Shown here piece after piece: positions 23,837-36,526 of a DNA stretch of 64,000 nt. The DNA comes from Whitmania pigra. Lineage: Eukaryota > Annelida > Clitellata > Hirudinida > Haemopidae. A model generated the notes under the pieces. That model saw nothing but the letters and a program-made list of their open reading frames with translations, was not told the origin of the DNA and made no database searches. The stretch lies in assembly GCA_021613335.1 (NCBI GenBank), contig JAJTWR010000113.1:3331524-3395523 (forward strand). The letters are read 5' to 3'. The translations under genes and the position numbers were made by a program. Numbering within the stretch: the stretch's first letter is position 1; every line of letters begins with the position of its first letter.

Positions 23837-26229
23837 GGAAATGTAGGTATTATTGATTGGACATTTTATATGCAAAGTGCCTGTGTCATCACAAAGTTGT
23901 TTCTGTTTATTGCTTGGTTTGGTATTGACTTATCTACAGTTCTCTGTAGTTGGCGACGCTTATAAGTTATCTGATCAGTAGCTGGTAGGAAAGTGGAATG
24001 TGATATGAGATAGTGGGTAGTAGTATCATTTCAAAATAAATCACTTAAATTAAATTCGTTTCCCTTTGTGTGTGTAGATGTTTGTCATTGGGGTGCGCAG
24101 GGCGGCAAGTACGTAATGAGGGCGGCTTTAATTTAGACTCGGCCAGGGATCACCAAGCTCAGAACGATTATTGTCGTAATTTACATTAAACCATTCCATG
24201 TTTTCCGGGCGCGTGCCATGCAATGCCACAACAAATAGACCAACGTATATATTTACTTAAAAAGTTATCAAAGACCGCGACATTAGCAGCAAGATAAAAC
24301 GGACCTAATGCGCGCATATCCGAATCTCATAAACTAAGCGTTGAGCTTTCAAGATATCATAAGTGTTTGGCTCGAAATTACTTCATCCAATCAAGAGAAT
24401 TGAGCCACCAAGAGCTGGAAAAAACTCATTATAATAATCAACAAAATTAGATACAATTATTTAAAATTGAAAATATAAAGTTTAGGCATAAAGCAGTCAG
24501 AAGGTCTCCGCAACTGAAGATCTACTATTCTAAACATAATACTTAAATTTAATTTGTATCACAACGTCTCTTGAGCTAATAACTTAGAAAACTTCAGTTG
24601 TTTCAGTTCTATTTTTTTGATCACATCAAATTATTAGTTTCGCCCCGATCAGGCCTACCTGGTTATTCTTCCGCCTTATAAGTTACGTTCCCTCTATACA
24701 ACGTTCTTCAGGTGCAGTACTATAACGTCTCCCTATTCTGTAGCAGTAAATGTGAAAACATGTAAATGTAATTCTGCGTAATACAAATTTGCTCAGCTTA
24801 TAACAGGAAATTTACAATTGTTTGTGTGAGTTGGACGAATTAAAAGGTTTGTATTGTACAAAATGAAAAGGTCAAAAATCAAAGATATACACTGGCAACA
24901 CTAAAGATATACTACATTTGATACTACATATTTTGTGTCAACTTTGATCGAAAGCCTTTATTGATGGAAGGTCCTGGCAGAGGCATAGGGTGGGGGAGCC
25001 AATTTTATAGTTTTTTCCCCGGAGAAAATATCTCAGGTATGCCTATGGGCTTTTTCCCCTTAATCCAGCCCTAGGAGGAACATCCTTCTGGAGACTAGCT
25101 CCTCGGAAAAGGTTCTGCAAAATTAAGATAATAAAGAATGAAATTATTGCACATAGTTAAAACTTTTCATAAATTTGGCAAAGGGTGGATTTCAGCTGAA
25201 CAACTTGATCCTTTGTTTGTATCTGACGATTTTATGATGACTAAGATAACAAAGCCATCAAGAGTTTCATCTTTAAACATGAATTCGGCCAGCCCCGATC
25301 AAAATTTTTTCTGGTGTACTTGCTCAGGACTCATAAGATATCTTGCTTATTATGACAATTTATAATATTTATTAATCTTTAGTCACTAGTTCGGACAAGT
25401 TTGTTGAGACTGCTCGAAAGTTGTAGATTAAGTTATTTAAACCTGAGTGCATTACAAGGGTTTATGATCACTTTTCGAATAACTCTTATTTAGTCAGCAT
25501 TAAATAACATGAGTAATTTCTATAACTCTGAATGCTAATTTAAAATGTAAATATAAAATAGGTAAATAAATAAAAAAACGTAAATGCTATTTTAAATCGA
25601 ATATCAAACAAATTGAGCGCTAATTCTACGTCATTTATTTTATATATTTACAAGTTTTACTTTTATATGCTTATTTTATATTAAATTTTATTCAACATAA
25701 ATTAGGCATTTATTGTGTCTCCATTGATTCTCGCCTCTAAGTAAACAAAATAATATTCATATTTGTTATTTGCTATTTCAAGAGAAAATATAATACACGC
25801 ACCACTTTTGCTTGATGGGGGACCCTCCGTTATTTAGTATTGGCTATAGAGTCTGGATTTGCTGCATTGTCGGAGTAAAGAGACATCTGCAGTTACAGGT
25901 TCTATTAAAACAGATTTCTTTCCACTTTTATTCTTGCATTTACTCTCTTAAAATGCACTCTTTCTTACGTTTAAAAGTGAAGTCATTTATACACATAGCT
26001 TTGCTACTAAAAGAATGAACAACTTCAATGTTTCAACATATTTCTTATAAATAAGTATAATACAATGCCCACATCATATTTAACGCAATATTCATAACTT
26101 TTGCAGTTAATATTTCAAGGCTAAAATCTTAGGTACATAACTTCGTTAATACTTTCTCCCAGATATTTAAGCACTGTCAGAATCTGAAGGTTTTATTTTC
26201 TGCTTATATTCATTTCATTTAGTTTTAAA
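23837..26229. other. Intergenic region between MCM3 and SENP6/7-like gene
   Basis: About 2.4 kb. A slightly GC-richer patch near 24080-24240 and scattered short open stretches show no recognisable domain. I see no tRNA, repeat array or conserved coding pattern. Confidence 0.5.
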
Positions 26230-29200
26230 ATGGATGACAAGAATACTGTTCAGCGGCTAAACTTGGTTGAAAAGGTATGTTTGAAATTGGGTGACTGGGC
26301 AAAATGTAATATTTATATAATTATATTTGTAAGCTCTTTATAGAAGTTGATGTCAAAAATTTAGAGAAACTCTACTTATATTCATATTTGAAGAAAATTT
26401 AAGATGTGATTGAATTAAATACATATGCAATTTTAAAAAATGTATGCATTTGACAGAGTATTACATAATAATTTTCAAGCAATGCTTTGACACTGGAAAT
26501 ATTGAAATGTCTGTTTAAGACTTGGAATTTAAACTCAGATTGCAATTCTTAATCATTAAGTTTTTCTAGTTTTAGATTATACTTATGGATTATTACTATC
26601 AATTTTAAATTAAACTATTAATTTTAGATACCTGCCCTGGATATGGCTCTTACTGTTCCTAGTGATGGATCTCAATCATCTGATCAAGTGGGTGCAAACA
26701 ATCCATGCTTCATCATGTGCATTGATGCTTCTGGTAGATTGCTCAGAATTCCAATGTCTGTGTTACAGAAGCAGGCCAATGTTTGTAAGTACATTAGTTT
26801 AATTAATTTGCATCATTTTTTAAAAACATTTAAATGATGTATGCTTTAAATTTATGTAAAATTATTTATTTAGCCACTAGCAAAATTAATGAAAGTCATG
26901 ACAAACAAAAGGCACCTGTTGCTACAATAAGTCCTTGGATAACCCCAACCCAGAATTCACAGGGTTTTGATATATTTATTAAATAGCTCAATATCACTTA
27001 TTTAATGTGTATTTAATATTTCAGGGAACAGTGCATCACAGTTGCAGCAACCAATTCTTTCTTTAAATCGGTCACAACAAATGACCTCTCAACAACTATT
27101 TGTTGATCAAACTCAACAGATAAATCCTCAAATTCATTTAAATCAACGGTCTCCAATTTCTCAAGAGCAAGGAGCTCCAAAATTGCAACTGATTGGATCT
27201 CAACAACAATTTGTTGACAAATTACAAATTTTGATGCAAAAACAACAAGTTGGTAATCTCCATCTTAATGTCAAGAACCTACCACTCGGCAGCTTCCAAA
27301 TTGGCCAGCAAAAAGTTTCGTCTGAGCAGCCATCTAATATGCAACTGCTGTTGAACTCAAACCATTGCGCATCTCTTTCACAAGGTTTTACCAAACATCA
27401 AATAGCTCAACAAATTCATCCCCCTAACAACCTGCAGACTGTAAATAGGCATCAGGAGAACAGCATACCATCTCTGCAAAAGCCGTGCTCTCAAACGCTA
27501 TTTACAACATCACATCAGTCTGCCAACATTCCCTCAAACTTAAACTTATTGGCTGTACTTCAGAGCAATAAAATCTTGCAGTCCAAAGGTTCTATTCAAC
27601 TTCTGGATCAACTTTCTTCTCATAAAAATGTTCCAGATTCTCAGATTCAATCCAGTTCTTCTATTCCAGTAAAGGAAGAACAGTCATTGCAGTCAAATCA
27701 AAACTGGCCAAATCAATTGCTTTATCAAGATTCTAAACATGATGCACCCCTTTCATCATCTGGTGCTAATGCAACATTATCAACAGATAAGAATGCTATT
27801 CTTGAAGGAATCAATGGAAAGTCTGTGCTTGCACTAAATAGCATTAAATTTAAAAATATAGGAAACAAAGTAGAACTATTAAATAGATCATCACATTCTG
27901 AAAATGTTTCAAATGAAGCATCTTCTCACATTCTTGCTAGTCAACAAATTGGTGTCCTTCATTCGCCAAATAAGGCTTCATTGCTAATATCTAATACTGA
28001 AAATGCATCTTTAAGAGCAAATGCAACTGCTTTGTCACAAATTGGTGGAAATGTTCAGACAAGTTTCCATTTGCAATCTGACAACCTCCTAAAAGATCAA
28101 GTTTATTTGACTCAAAAGACTGATTTCATCAACAGTAAGAGTTTGGAGCATGCTAAATCTGAAAAGTTGCAACAATCCCAGCTTGTTTTTCTGGAAAACA
28201 AGGGACCATCACTAGTTCAGCTTCAATCTTCCAAATATGCAACATTGTCTGTTACACCTTCATCAAATCATGGATCAAACAGATCTCTTGCTTCAACTTT
28301 CTACACCGTTACCCCACAAGTTCAATTTTCCACTCAAGCTCTAGCTGCAGCACAGCATATTGACCCCAGCAGTAATCAAATATTAAAATCTGGAGAGGGT
28401 CTTAAACAAGTTGGAAATTTACAAGCAATTGTTATTCCAAACAACATATCTCTAAATGCTTTGCAGTTACCTCACATCAATGGTCTTCCATTGTCCAATC
28501 TGTCTTCAATTCACATTATATCCTCCAGTGGCCTGAGTCATGACCAAGTATTATTTCTGCCACCACATTCTTCTACCAGAGCACAGCCTACCATGGTGCA
28601 AACTTGTCCTACAATTTCTGCAAAGCAACTATGTAGTCAGATGGTTCCACCAGGGAAGCAGTTACAGACTCCTGTTATGGTTGTGCAAAGTCCGTTCGTT
28701 CGGTCTAGTGGTAGTCAAGAGCATTTAAGGCAACAGAAAGCAGAATTGATCAATTCACATTCTTCCTGTTCGTCCAAATCAGTAAGTGTTACAAGTCATG
28801 ACTCAGGTTACTCAGCATCCGACTTTTGCCACAATCAGTCGCAATCGGTAAGTCATTTCATTTGGCTTTTAATTTTGCACGAAGAGCATGTAAAACATGC
28901 AATTTTTAGGCCACTCAGTCTTCATCGAACAATGGCACCCAATTCACAGTTGGCCAGGAATATCAACTCAGCTATCCTAGTGGTTTACAAGTAGTGGCAG
29001 TATGGGATGGAAAGTATTTTAAAGTAAAGAATCCTGCAAGTAAGTTTCATGATCAAAATGGAATACAGGTTTATCTGTTAAGTTTATTAAAGTAAAAGTT
29101 AAGTATATATATAAAGTAAAGTTAAGTATATATAAAGTAAAGTATATATTAATAAATATATTTGCTATTTATGTATTAAAGATGCAAGTGTTACACCACT

Positions 29201-32200
29201 AAAGACTCAAGTTCCGTGTCAAGACAACGCCGAGTCTAAGCAGCATCAGTAAGTTTAATTGATTGAATCGTCTAAACATGACTTAAGTTTATATAAATCT
29301 AAGTTTAGCATACTAAGTTATCTTCCAAATTACTTGCAATTTCAATTCATTTGGCTTAAAATTTTTTGCAGATTTTCTGCCAAATTTGAAGAGAATAAAG
29401 ATGGTGAGTGTTTGAATATATTTTAAGGATTAAATTTGAGAAAATAAGAACTAAATACTCAACCAATCTTTTAAATAATTTAAAATTAATTTAGTAGCCT
29501 CAGGTGAAAAACATAAAGATGGTCAGCAGTCATATCAAATGCCAAGCATGGTAACATTTAAAGCATCTTGCTTTAGTGAAGATGGTTTAACGATTTCAAT
29601 TGAATAGCAAATCAGCATTATTTTAGGATGACAGAAGATTTGTGATTTGCAAATTATGTGGAAGAATGGGTCTTGATCATGAAGCTTGCGAAAATTGCGC
29701 TCAGTCCACCAATGATGAAGTACCGAATAAAAAGATCAGATTGGGCAGTGAGGTCAACCTTTTGACACAGCTGAACACTCAGCAACTTTCAATAAACAAA
29801 ATTATGGACACCAAACGCCACAAGAAAGTTACGTCAAGGAAATTAAGTTCTGCCTCGCCTAAAAAAGATGCTGGTAGGGTGGACTTTTCATTGTTAAGCC
29901 ATCTTAATGTGATTATTTTATTTTCTAAGGAAACTTACTAAATGAGGTAATTTTTAAAAATGTAATTGGACATGAAATTAATATAAAAACTGCAGGACCA
30001 ATTAGACACATTTTATGTTCTTGAAAACATTATAAAAATTTAATTTGTTTTGATTGAAGAAATAGTTCACATATTGTCTTCTGATGATGAGAACCATTCG
30101 AGTTCATGGGATGATTCAAGCAGGGTTAGTTGTGCTTTAATGTCAAAAGCTCTGAGTATGTATGCATGTCTTGTTTCTTTTTTCAGATTCCAAATTCTCC
30201 TGCCTCGGCCTCTGCTAATTATTTACCGACGACTTCATCAATTCCTTTTTCTGGCTTCAGAGTGAACATCAGAAAAATATTTTTTGGAAAAATCAGTTGT
30301 GATTGGATGAATACGTTGACTTTTGATGGGAAAAGTGTAAATATTTTGTCTGACTCCTGCTCAGGTATTTACAACATCCTCAATGATTTCATCCAGTACC
30401 TTGTCATAAAATAATGACCAATATAATTTTTTTCAAATTACACATTTGCAAATGCAATAAATGTATGTTTAAATTCTCCTTAGCATTAATTAAATATTTA
30501 TTTTATCAGTTTCTTATTGTCTCTCGGCATGTGGATCTGAAGTGATGCTTGTGGCGGCTTATTTCGATGCCAACAAGCACTGCACATACCTTTTCCTTCA
30601 AGTCAATCATTCATCAGCAATAAAGTTATTTGATCGCATCTTCGTCAATGCAAGATCTTTGTACGATCCCATGTCTAAAGGTTGACTGATATATTGATCT
30701 TAATAAATATTTTGAATGTTGCGGTATCATTTTAATTGATTTGTATCATCCAGATGATTGTGCAAAGTACATTGTTCTCTTCTTGGATGATAATCAAACA
30801 GACCTGATGGAGGTAATTCCCAGAGTTGTGGGATCGATGCAGTTGTGCAATGGAGCTTCTCATCCAGTATATAAAACAATTGAAAACTTTGACGTTGATG
30901 CTTTCCTGAAGTCTGTTAGATTGAGTGGCGATCCTGTCCTTCAAAAGGAATCAGTGATAATAAATAGGAAATGTCAAGAAGAAGATGGCGATGAGATGCA
31001 GTCAGTGGATCAATCCCTCGGGTCTAACAATGGCAAGATTGTAAACCTGTTCACCTATCCACCTCCTCCAGCCACTGGTGGCATAACAGTTACAAATGAA
31101 GATTTGTTCTGCCTCAATGAAGGAGAATTTCTCAATGATGTCATCATAGACTTTTACTTCAAGTTTGTTGCATGGATCTGTTTCATATTCACAACTTTTA
31201 ACATTACTTGCTATAAAAATAGTAAATAGCAAAATCAGTTTTCATGTGGCATTTGCCTGGAACCATGTTTCATAAATGAAGACTCCAATTAATTGTTAAT
31301 TTCATAGCAAATGATTTGTTGTTTATTATTCACATTTAGTTTGTTTGTTTAAAGTGCGTTTAAATTTGGGAATGATATTGCAGATATTTATCGAGCGAGC
31401 TGTTGTCAGATAAATTTAAAAATTCTCATGTATTCTCTTCCTTCTTCTATCGACGACTCACAAGAAAAGTCCAAAAAAAGAATGATGAAGAAGGATCTAC
31501 TAAAATGAGGCAAATATTTTATTTGTATGAATTTGTGTTAAGATGGCACTTTGAAAAGTAACAAAATTATCAATGCAGTTTGCAGCAGAGGCGTCATGCT
31601 CATGTGAAAACGTGGACTCGTCATGTGGATCTCTTCTCCAAAGATTTTATTGTGGTACCCATAAATGAAAGGTGAACTTCGTGCAAATAAATTGGCTATT
31701 TCAAATGGTTACATCCTTTTTATGGTTGTTCTTAGTGCTCACTGGTTCTTGGCAATAATTTGTTATCCCGGTCTCACTTCAACTGAATATGATGCCAAAC
31801 CAAATGATGGGAGGTCTCCAGAAGTTGAGGTAATTTGAAAGCACCATTCAACTTTTCCATTGTACATTTAATTTACCGACTTAAATCAATATTATGATAT
31901 ATAAATGTCTGGCCGGTCTTAAGCTTGCTTCTAGATCAGTATATGTAAACAATGTAATTATAATCCTTATCTAGACTGAAATTGGTTATTAAATTATCTT
32001 TCCTTCAGAAAGTTGGCAATGTCAAGGGCAAGAGAATGAGATCTCAGCTGCTAAAAAATGTTGTTGCCAAAAAATTGTGAGCACTCATCATTTCATAAGC
32101 TCAATATTGTTTCTAATATTTGTTCTGCATATTTCAGGCCTTGCATATTGGTCTTTGATTCATTGTCGGGTCCTTCTCGCAGTGGAGTCATAAAGCTAAT

Positions 32201-32743
32201 TCGAGAGTAAGCAAGAGTCTTACGATTTAAAAAAAATATGGAGCTTCAATTTTATATGTAAATTTTAAGCTATCTGCAAGTGGAATGGGACCTGAAAAAG
32301 AGACATGAGTTTGGAGAGAGGCATTTCAACAAAGACACACTCAAAGGAGCAGCACCGGAGTGCCCCCAGCAGACAAACTTCAGTGACTGTGGAATATATA
32401 TTCTCCAATATGTAGAAAGTTTCTTCACTGTTAGTATTAAAGCCATTATTCTATCCAATATTAACTTAATTGTTGTATTTTAACATTGTAATTAATTAAT
32501 TATAATTTCATTGGTCAGGATCCAATAACAGACTACACATTCCCCATAAAACAGCCGCTAAATTGGTTCGACGAAAAGAAAGTGTGCAACAAAAGAGCTG
32601 AATTGCAACAGCTTATTCTTGACATGCAAAAGGCTCACAATCCTGGAATAGACTTCAATCCAGATCAAAATGGCTGCATCATAAAGAGCTGCAGTCCTGA
32701 GTTATCTCAAATACATCCTAGTGACATGATAAATGGCAATTAA
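26230..32743 (+). CDS. SENP6: SENP6/SENP7-type SUMO protease with long Gln/Ser-rich N-terminus
   Basis: Cysteine protease (C48) that trims poly-SUMO chains. Twenty exons join in frame to about 1433 residues: 26230-26274, 26628-26784, 26874-26963, 27025-28847 (608-residue Gln/Asn/Ser-rich exon), 28910-29039, 29182-29248, 29372-29403, 29498-29550, 29627-29873, 30060-30124, 30187-30364, 30510-30680, 30754-31162, 31384-31509, 31579-31671, 31736-31829, 32009-32076, 32138-32206, 32270-32429, 32519-32743. The catalytic domain starts near [13 protein letters not shown] and shows [33 protein letters not shown] (His about 1231), ILVFDSL (Asp about 1290) and [10 protein letters not shown] (Gln 1340, Cys 1346), so all catalytic residues are present. 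The insert between the two halves of the domain is short. A CxxC-x9-CxxC zinc-knuckle-like motif sits near 29650. Whether SENP6 or SENP7 is the closer relative is not resolved. The donor after 31509 is GC in the family-consistent model; a GT alternative lies about 15 bp on. Confidence 0.92.
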
Positions 32744-32885
32744 TTGGCATTTGTGCAGGGAGCTTAAGTTAGATTGGAGTTACATATATCAGTTATTTGA
32801 AATGCATAGTGCCATGTATTTTTGTGTAAATAGAGTATAGAAATTCATTGAAAGCAACTCTTTAGAATGTTTTGTAAATTGAAAA

Positions 32886-33832
32886 TTAGATCACTAATTT
32901 TTTTTTATTGTTATTTTTCTCATTAAAATCTTCTCTGAAAACTGCAATGCTTCTGAGAGGTTCATTTACAGAAAGCATCAGTGTTGTTACTTCTTCACCA
33001 AAATGTGCCTAAAATGTAAACATTAAAATATAAACCCAAGTGAAATCGCAACTCTGTGTTAGCTCACTCACCAAGTCAGATTTTGATTCCATGTTCTCAA
33101 TCCACTGAATATTCGAAATATGTGTTGGTGCTTCGCTCATCAGGTAAGGCAGCTTTTGCATCATGCCTTGAACATTTCTGAAAAAAAAAATCCTAAAGGG
33201 ATTCTACTAACTCTAATAGCTAAACAGAAGCATGCAATACATGTGTGAAGAAAATTTAGCTTTGAGTAAGTTTTCTTTTGGTGCCTGTAGTCTTGAAGCT
33301 ATGTCTTCTCTATGTTCTGCTATGTTTTGCAAGTGAGTGTTTAAAGCCATTAAGTCAGCTTTTGAGTCTGAAATTAATGTTTGCACTTAATTACTCAATA
33401 AACAAAATGGAGATGATCAAAGTGCTTGCCATAGAACCCAAGAATTTTATGGTCCTCATCAGTTGTCGATATGCAGTTTTCATTCAGCTGATTAAATAAA
33501 AGTTGATATAAACTAGAGTCTCCTGAGTCTTACAAAATTTAATAACAACCATCTTCTGTTTTGTATCTATGTCTTTGTGGAGATCCATCACAAGTACAGA
33601 CTTTGTAAACTGAGGCTCTAAGACATCGATGTATTCGTAGTTTTCCTGAATATATGACTTCATGCAATTACAATGTTAGGTTGCCATTTTTATTTTTGAT
33701 TACGTAATCCAAATTTGTAAGTAAATTTTTTTTATCTATTAAACTAAATAAAATTCTCTTAACGGGACATACACAATCGGCATCTGCCAAAAGAGACGAA
33801 ATATTTCTCAGGTATTCACTTCGAGCCGGCAT
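32886..33832 (-). CDS. Small coiled-coil protein resembling augmin subunit HAUS2
   Basis: Six exons join in frame to 189 residues: 33832-33773 (MPARSEYLRNISSLLADADC), 33645-33550, 33487-33430, 33367-33241, 33177-33072, 33008-32886. The middle (DSKADLMALNTHLQNIAEHR, RLQAPKENL) and the ISNIQWIENMESKSDL region recall the NNHLEAVLKEK...RLLKP...ENLP pattern of HAUS2, a subunit of the augmin complex that recruits gamma-tubulin to spindle microtubules. The similarity is weak and judged from memory, and the protein is shorter than human HAUS2 (235). The third intron needs a GC donor (TATG|GCAAGC); with the nearest GT the frame breaks. The gene is convergent with the SENP6/7-like gene, 142 bp apart. 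It could be another small coiled-coil protein. Confidence 0.5.
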
Positions 33833-34968
33833 TTCCTATTTCGCTTTGAGTATGATTATTTGAATTTCGCACACGTAAAAGTAAGCATAGAATCTAATGG
33901 TATTTCCTAAATAAACAATATATCCCATACATTTTGGAAAACATCAAAAATATGCTGGTATTATAAAAACTAAAAGTTTTCAAATAAATTAAAATTTTCT
34001 TGTGGGCACAAATGAGACATGAATGAATGAATATTTTCAACACTCTAATTTAAATATTAAATAATACTGCGTTTTTTTTTGTTAAAATTTAAACATTAGG
34101 AATTATATTCAATTTTGCCAAGATATCATATCACTATTATAATATTTTCATTTATTCAACTGTTTGTGTGGTACTACAACTCTCAGCTACATACTTACAT
34201 GTGTAAACATGCAAATTCATTAATAAATTATTTTGTTTAAATCGTTGAGAGCAGGGTCGCCATCAGAAATTTTTGGATTCTTGCTTTAAGTCAACACGTT
34301 AAGTAAGTTATGTTAATTAACATTTCCCAAGCTTAAGTTTGGTAATGGAAAAGCAAATAAAAAGGTCACGATTGTAATACTGTAGTAATTTGAAACCGGT
34401 GAGGCCAACCGCCCCATCTCGACGCCCTGATTGAGGACAGGGATTTATTTAATCCCAAAATTTTAAAAACACCCCAATAAAAAAAGGCTACTTATGGTAG
34501 CTCTGGCCACATTGCTGGCTTGTCATCAATTTCTAGTTTCTTCAGCGGAGGATGTTGATTTAAACATGCATTTTTGTAAAGTAAGGGTACCTCGGCTGGT
34601 CCTAGCTACTCCGGCGTGTTGACAGTATTGCAGTACAACCGGGAACGGCTTTGAAATTGAGCAGGTAACTCTGCTCCAAATAATTTCGTTATTCAACGGA
34701 CGTTAATATGCCTGCCAAAAACCCCTAATGAAAAAAGCTATAAATCACTGATTGAGAAAGTAAGGGGAGAAATGGCCGTCCTCTTACTTTTGGTTTACGA
34801 CGCTATTCTTCCAAAGTGCAGAAAATAAGTCTACCCTGTCTAAGTCTAACAACCTATCCGAAAATAAGTACTAGTTAAGATCGTCAGCTGGCATTTATAG
34901 GTTTGTTACAACACAATAATATGTTGCTAGATAAATTATTAATTTAATATCACTAGAGTTTAGTGAAA
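33833..34968. other. Intergenic region, no gene seen
   Basis: About 1.1 kb. The first part should hold the promoter of the HAUS2-like gene. GC-richer fragments around 34390-34640 look like old transposon debris, but no family could be assigned. Confidence 0.45.
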
Positions 34969-35360
34969 TACAGTCGAACCCGGTTATGCCGCCGGCCTAG
35001 GGTTTGCCAAAGAGCGTCGAGGTAACTGAAAATCAATGTGGCGGCAGTATATTAACATGTGCTTGAAATTTCTTTACGTAGATAATGTGCGTTAATTAAA
35101 TGAGAATGTACATGCACGTACTTATTACATGCTGTGAAGCCTAACCTGCGAGAGGTTGTGAGTTGGGTTAAGAATTCAGTTTGTAAAATCACTGACGGTT
35201 GTATTGCCAATACGTACAAGAAATACTCATCTAAGGAGAGTTCTTTTGCTAAACATGAGAGATTGAGACCTACGTTTATGCGGGAAATGGATTCGCAAGA
35301 AATTCAGGCAGGAACACAGAGATTTAAAGTGATGGTCCAGAAGAAGTTGATATGAGTGTA
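34969..35360 (+). mobile_element. pogo/Tigger-like DNA transposon remnant
   Basis: CAGTCGAACCCGGTTATGCC preceded by TA is typical of pogo/Tigger terminal repeats. About 160 bp downstream a 73-residue open frame (35134-35355) with REVVSWVKNSVCKITDGCI resembles the C-terminal part of such transposases. The opposite terminus and the DDE domain are not seen, so this is a decayed, internally deleted copy. Confidence 0.5.
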
Positions 35361-35677
35361 TTAGACTAATTTAAAAACTCTAATCGATGGGTTTTCTAAC
35401 ATTCTTGTAACATATTACTTGTATTAATAAATGTTTAAAACCATAGCTCCTTGGCTCTTGTAGCTTAATCATTTGTATAACGTGAACAAATGTTCTGCTG
35501 GGTTGTTTTATTATGAAATTATAAGACACTTCCCGAAAATCAGCTCTAGCGCGATTTTTGGAGCAAAAATTAATATAAGATCTTGCCTTATTTTGGGGAA
35601 CATGGAACACTCAAAACACTGTATTTCCAAGCAACCAACTTGGTTGGGTGTGATCAGTTGTACGCGCGAGATCTTTA

Positions 35678-35690
35678 ATAGTTTCAGAGG
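35678..35690. repeat. Target-site duplication, left copy (small LINE)
   Basis: ATAGTTTCAGAGG, repeated exactly at 35748-35760, flanks a 57-bp LINE tail. Confidence 0.85.
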
Positions 35691-35747
35691 TTTGTTTATT
35701 TATTTATTTGATTAGAGTCCATTGCATAACTAAGATGATTTGGACTT
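35691..35747 (-). mobile_element. Severely 5'-truncated LINE insertion (57 bp)
   Basis: Read on the minus strand this is the last approximately 50 bp of the LINE that ends at 40096 (AGTCCAAATCATCT...TTATGCAA...GACT...AATCAAATAAA), including its TAAA-type tail. A perfect 13-bp target-site duplication on both sides proves a separate, recent retroposition event by the same family. Confidence 0.85.
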
Positions 35748-36526
35748 ATAGTTTCAGAGGAATACGTTGTTTTGTTTTCCGCATTGGGCGGCCAAGACTA
35801 CTTGAAAGGTCCTCAACACAAGCCTCGGCAGTGATCACCTCATCATCCAGATGACAATCAACGACAAGGCTCTTCTCGAGGACCTGCGACAAGCGAGAAT
35901 CAACCTAAGGACACTCAACTGGAACTCTTTTCAGGTCAAGTTATGCTCTCTCATCCACCAAGAGCTACCCTCGAATGACCTGGAGGAGAACACGAAGCTC
36001 ATCACCGACTCCATCGCAAGTGCAGCCACAGACAGCTCTTTGATCTACAAGGGGCAGCGCAAGAGGCCTCTTGTTCCGTACTGGAACATCGACTGCAAGG
36101 AGGCAGTCAACGACAGAAATAGAAAGAAAGCTGTCTACCGGCGACTTTGATCAGAGTCGAGTCTTGAGGAATACAAGAGAGCAAAGGACCAAGCTCAGTG
36201 GACCATTAAGAATGCGAAAAAAGAATGCCGGCTTTGGAGGCTCTACGGGTGTTGCTGCTCTCTGAAGATCTATCAAAGGAATGAATGGCAATCGCTCCGG
36301 TCCAAGAATCCCCCTGATCGCCTCTGACTCTGGTGGTCCACTCGGAAACTCGGAGAAAGCAGGCACGCTCGCCCGATTCTTTGCACAAGCCAGCAGCAAC
36401 GCGAACCTCTCCCCGCTCTTCACACAAGCCAAGACTGCATGCCTGCTGTCCCCGGAACTCTTTGTGCCGGAGGACTCTCCCATCTCTGATCCCATCAGCA
36501 TTTCCGAAGTCCTCCATGCACTAAGG

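Noticed and set aside
25138..25365. 75-residue ORF with plausible codon use
   Set aside because: No domain, no splice context, isolated in AT-rich intergenic DNA.
29930..29946. Possible 17-bp microexon in the SENP6/7-like gene
   Set aside because: It has an acceptor and a donor, but including it forces a stop at the next exon (30060). Direct splicing of 29873 to 30060 keeps frame.
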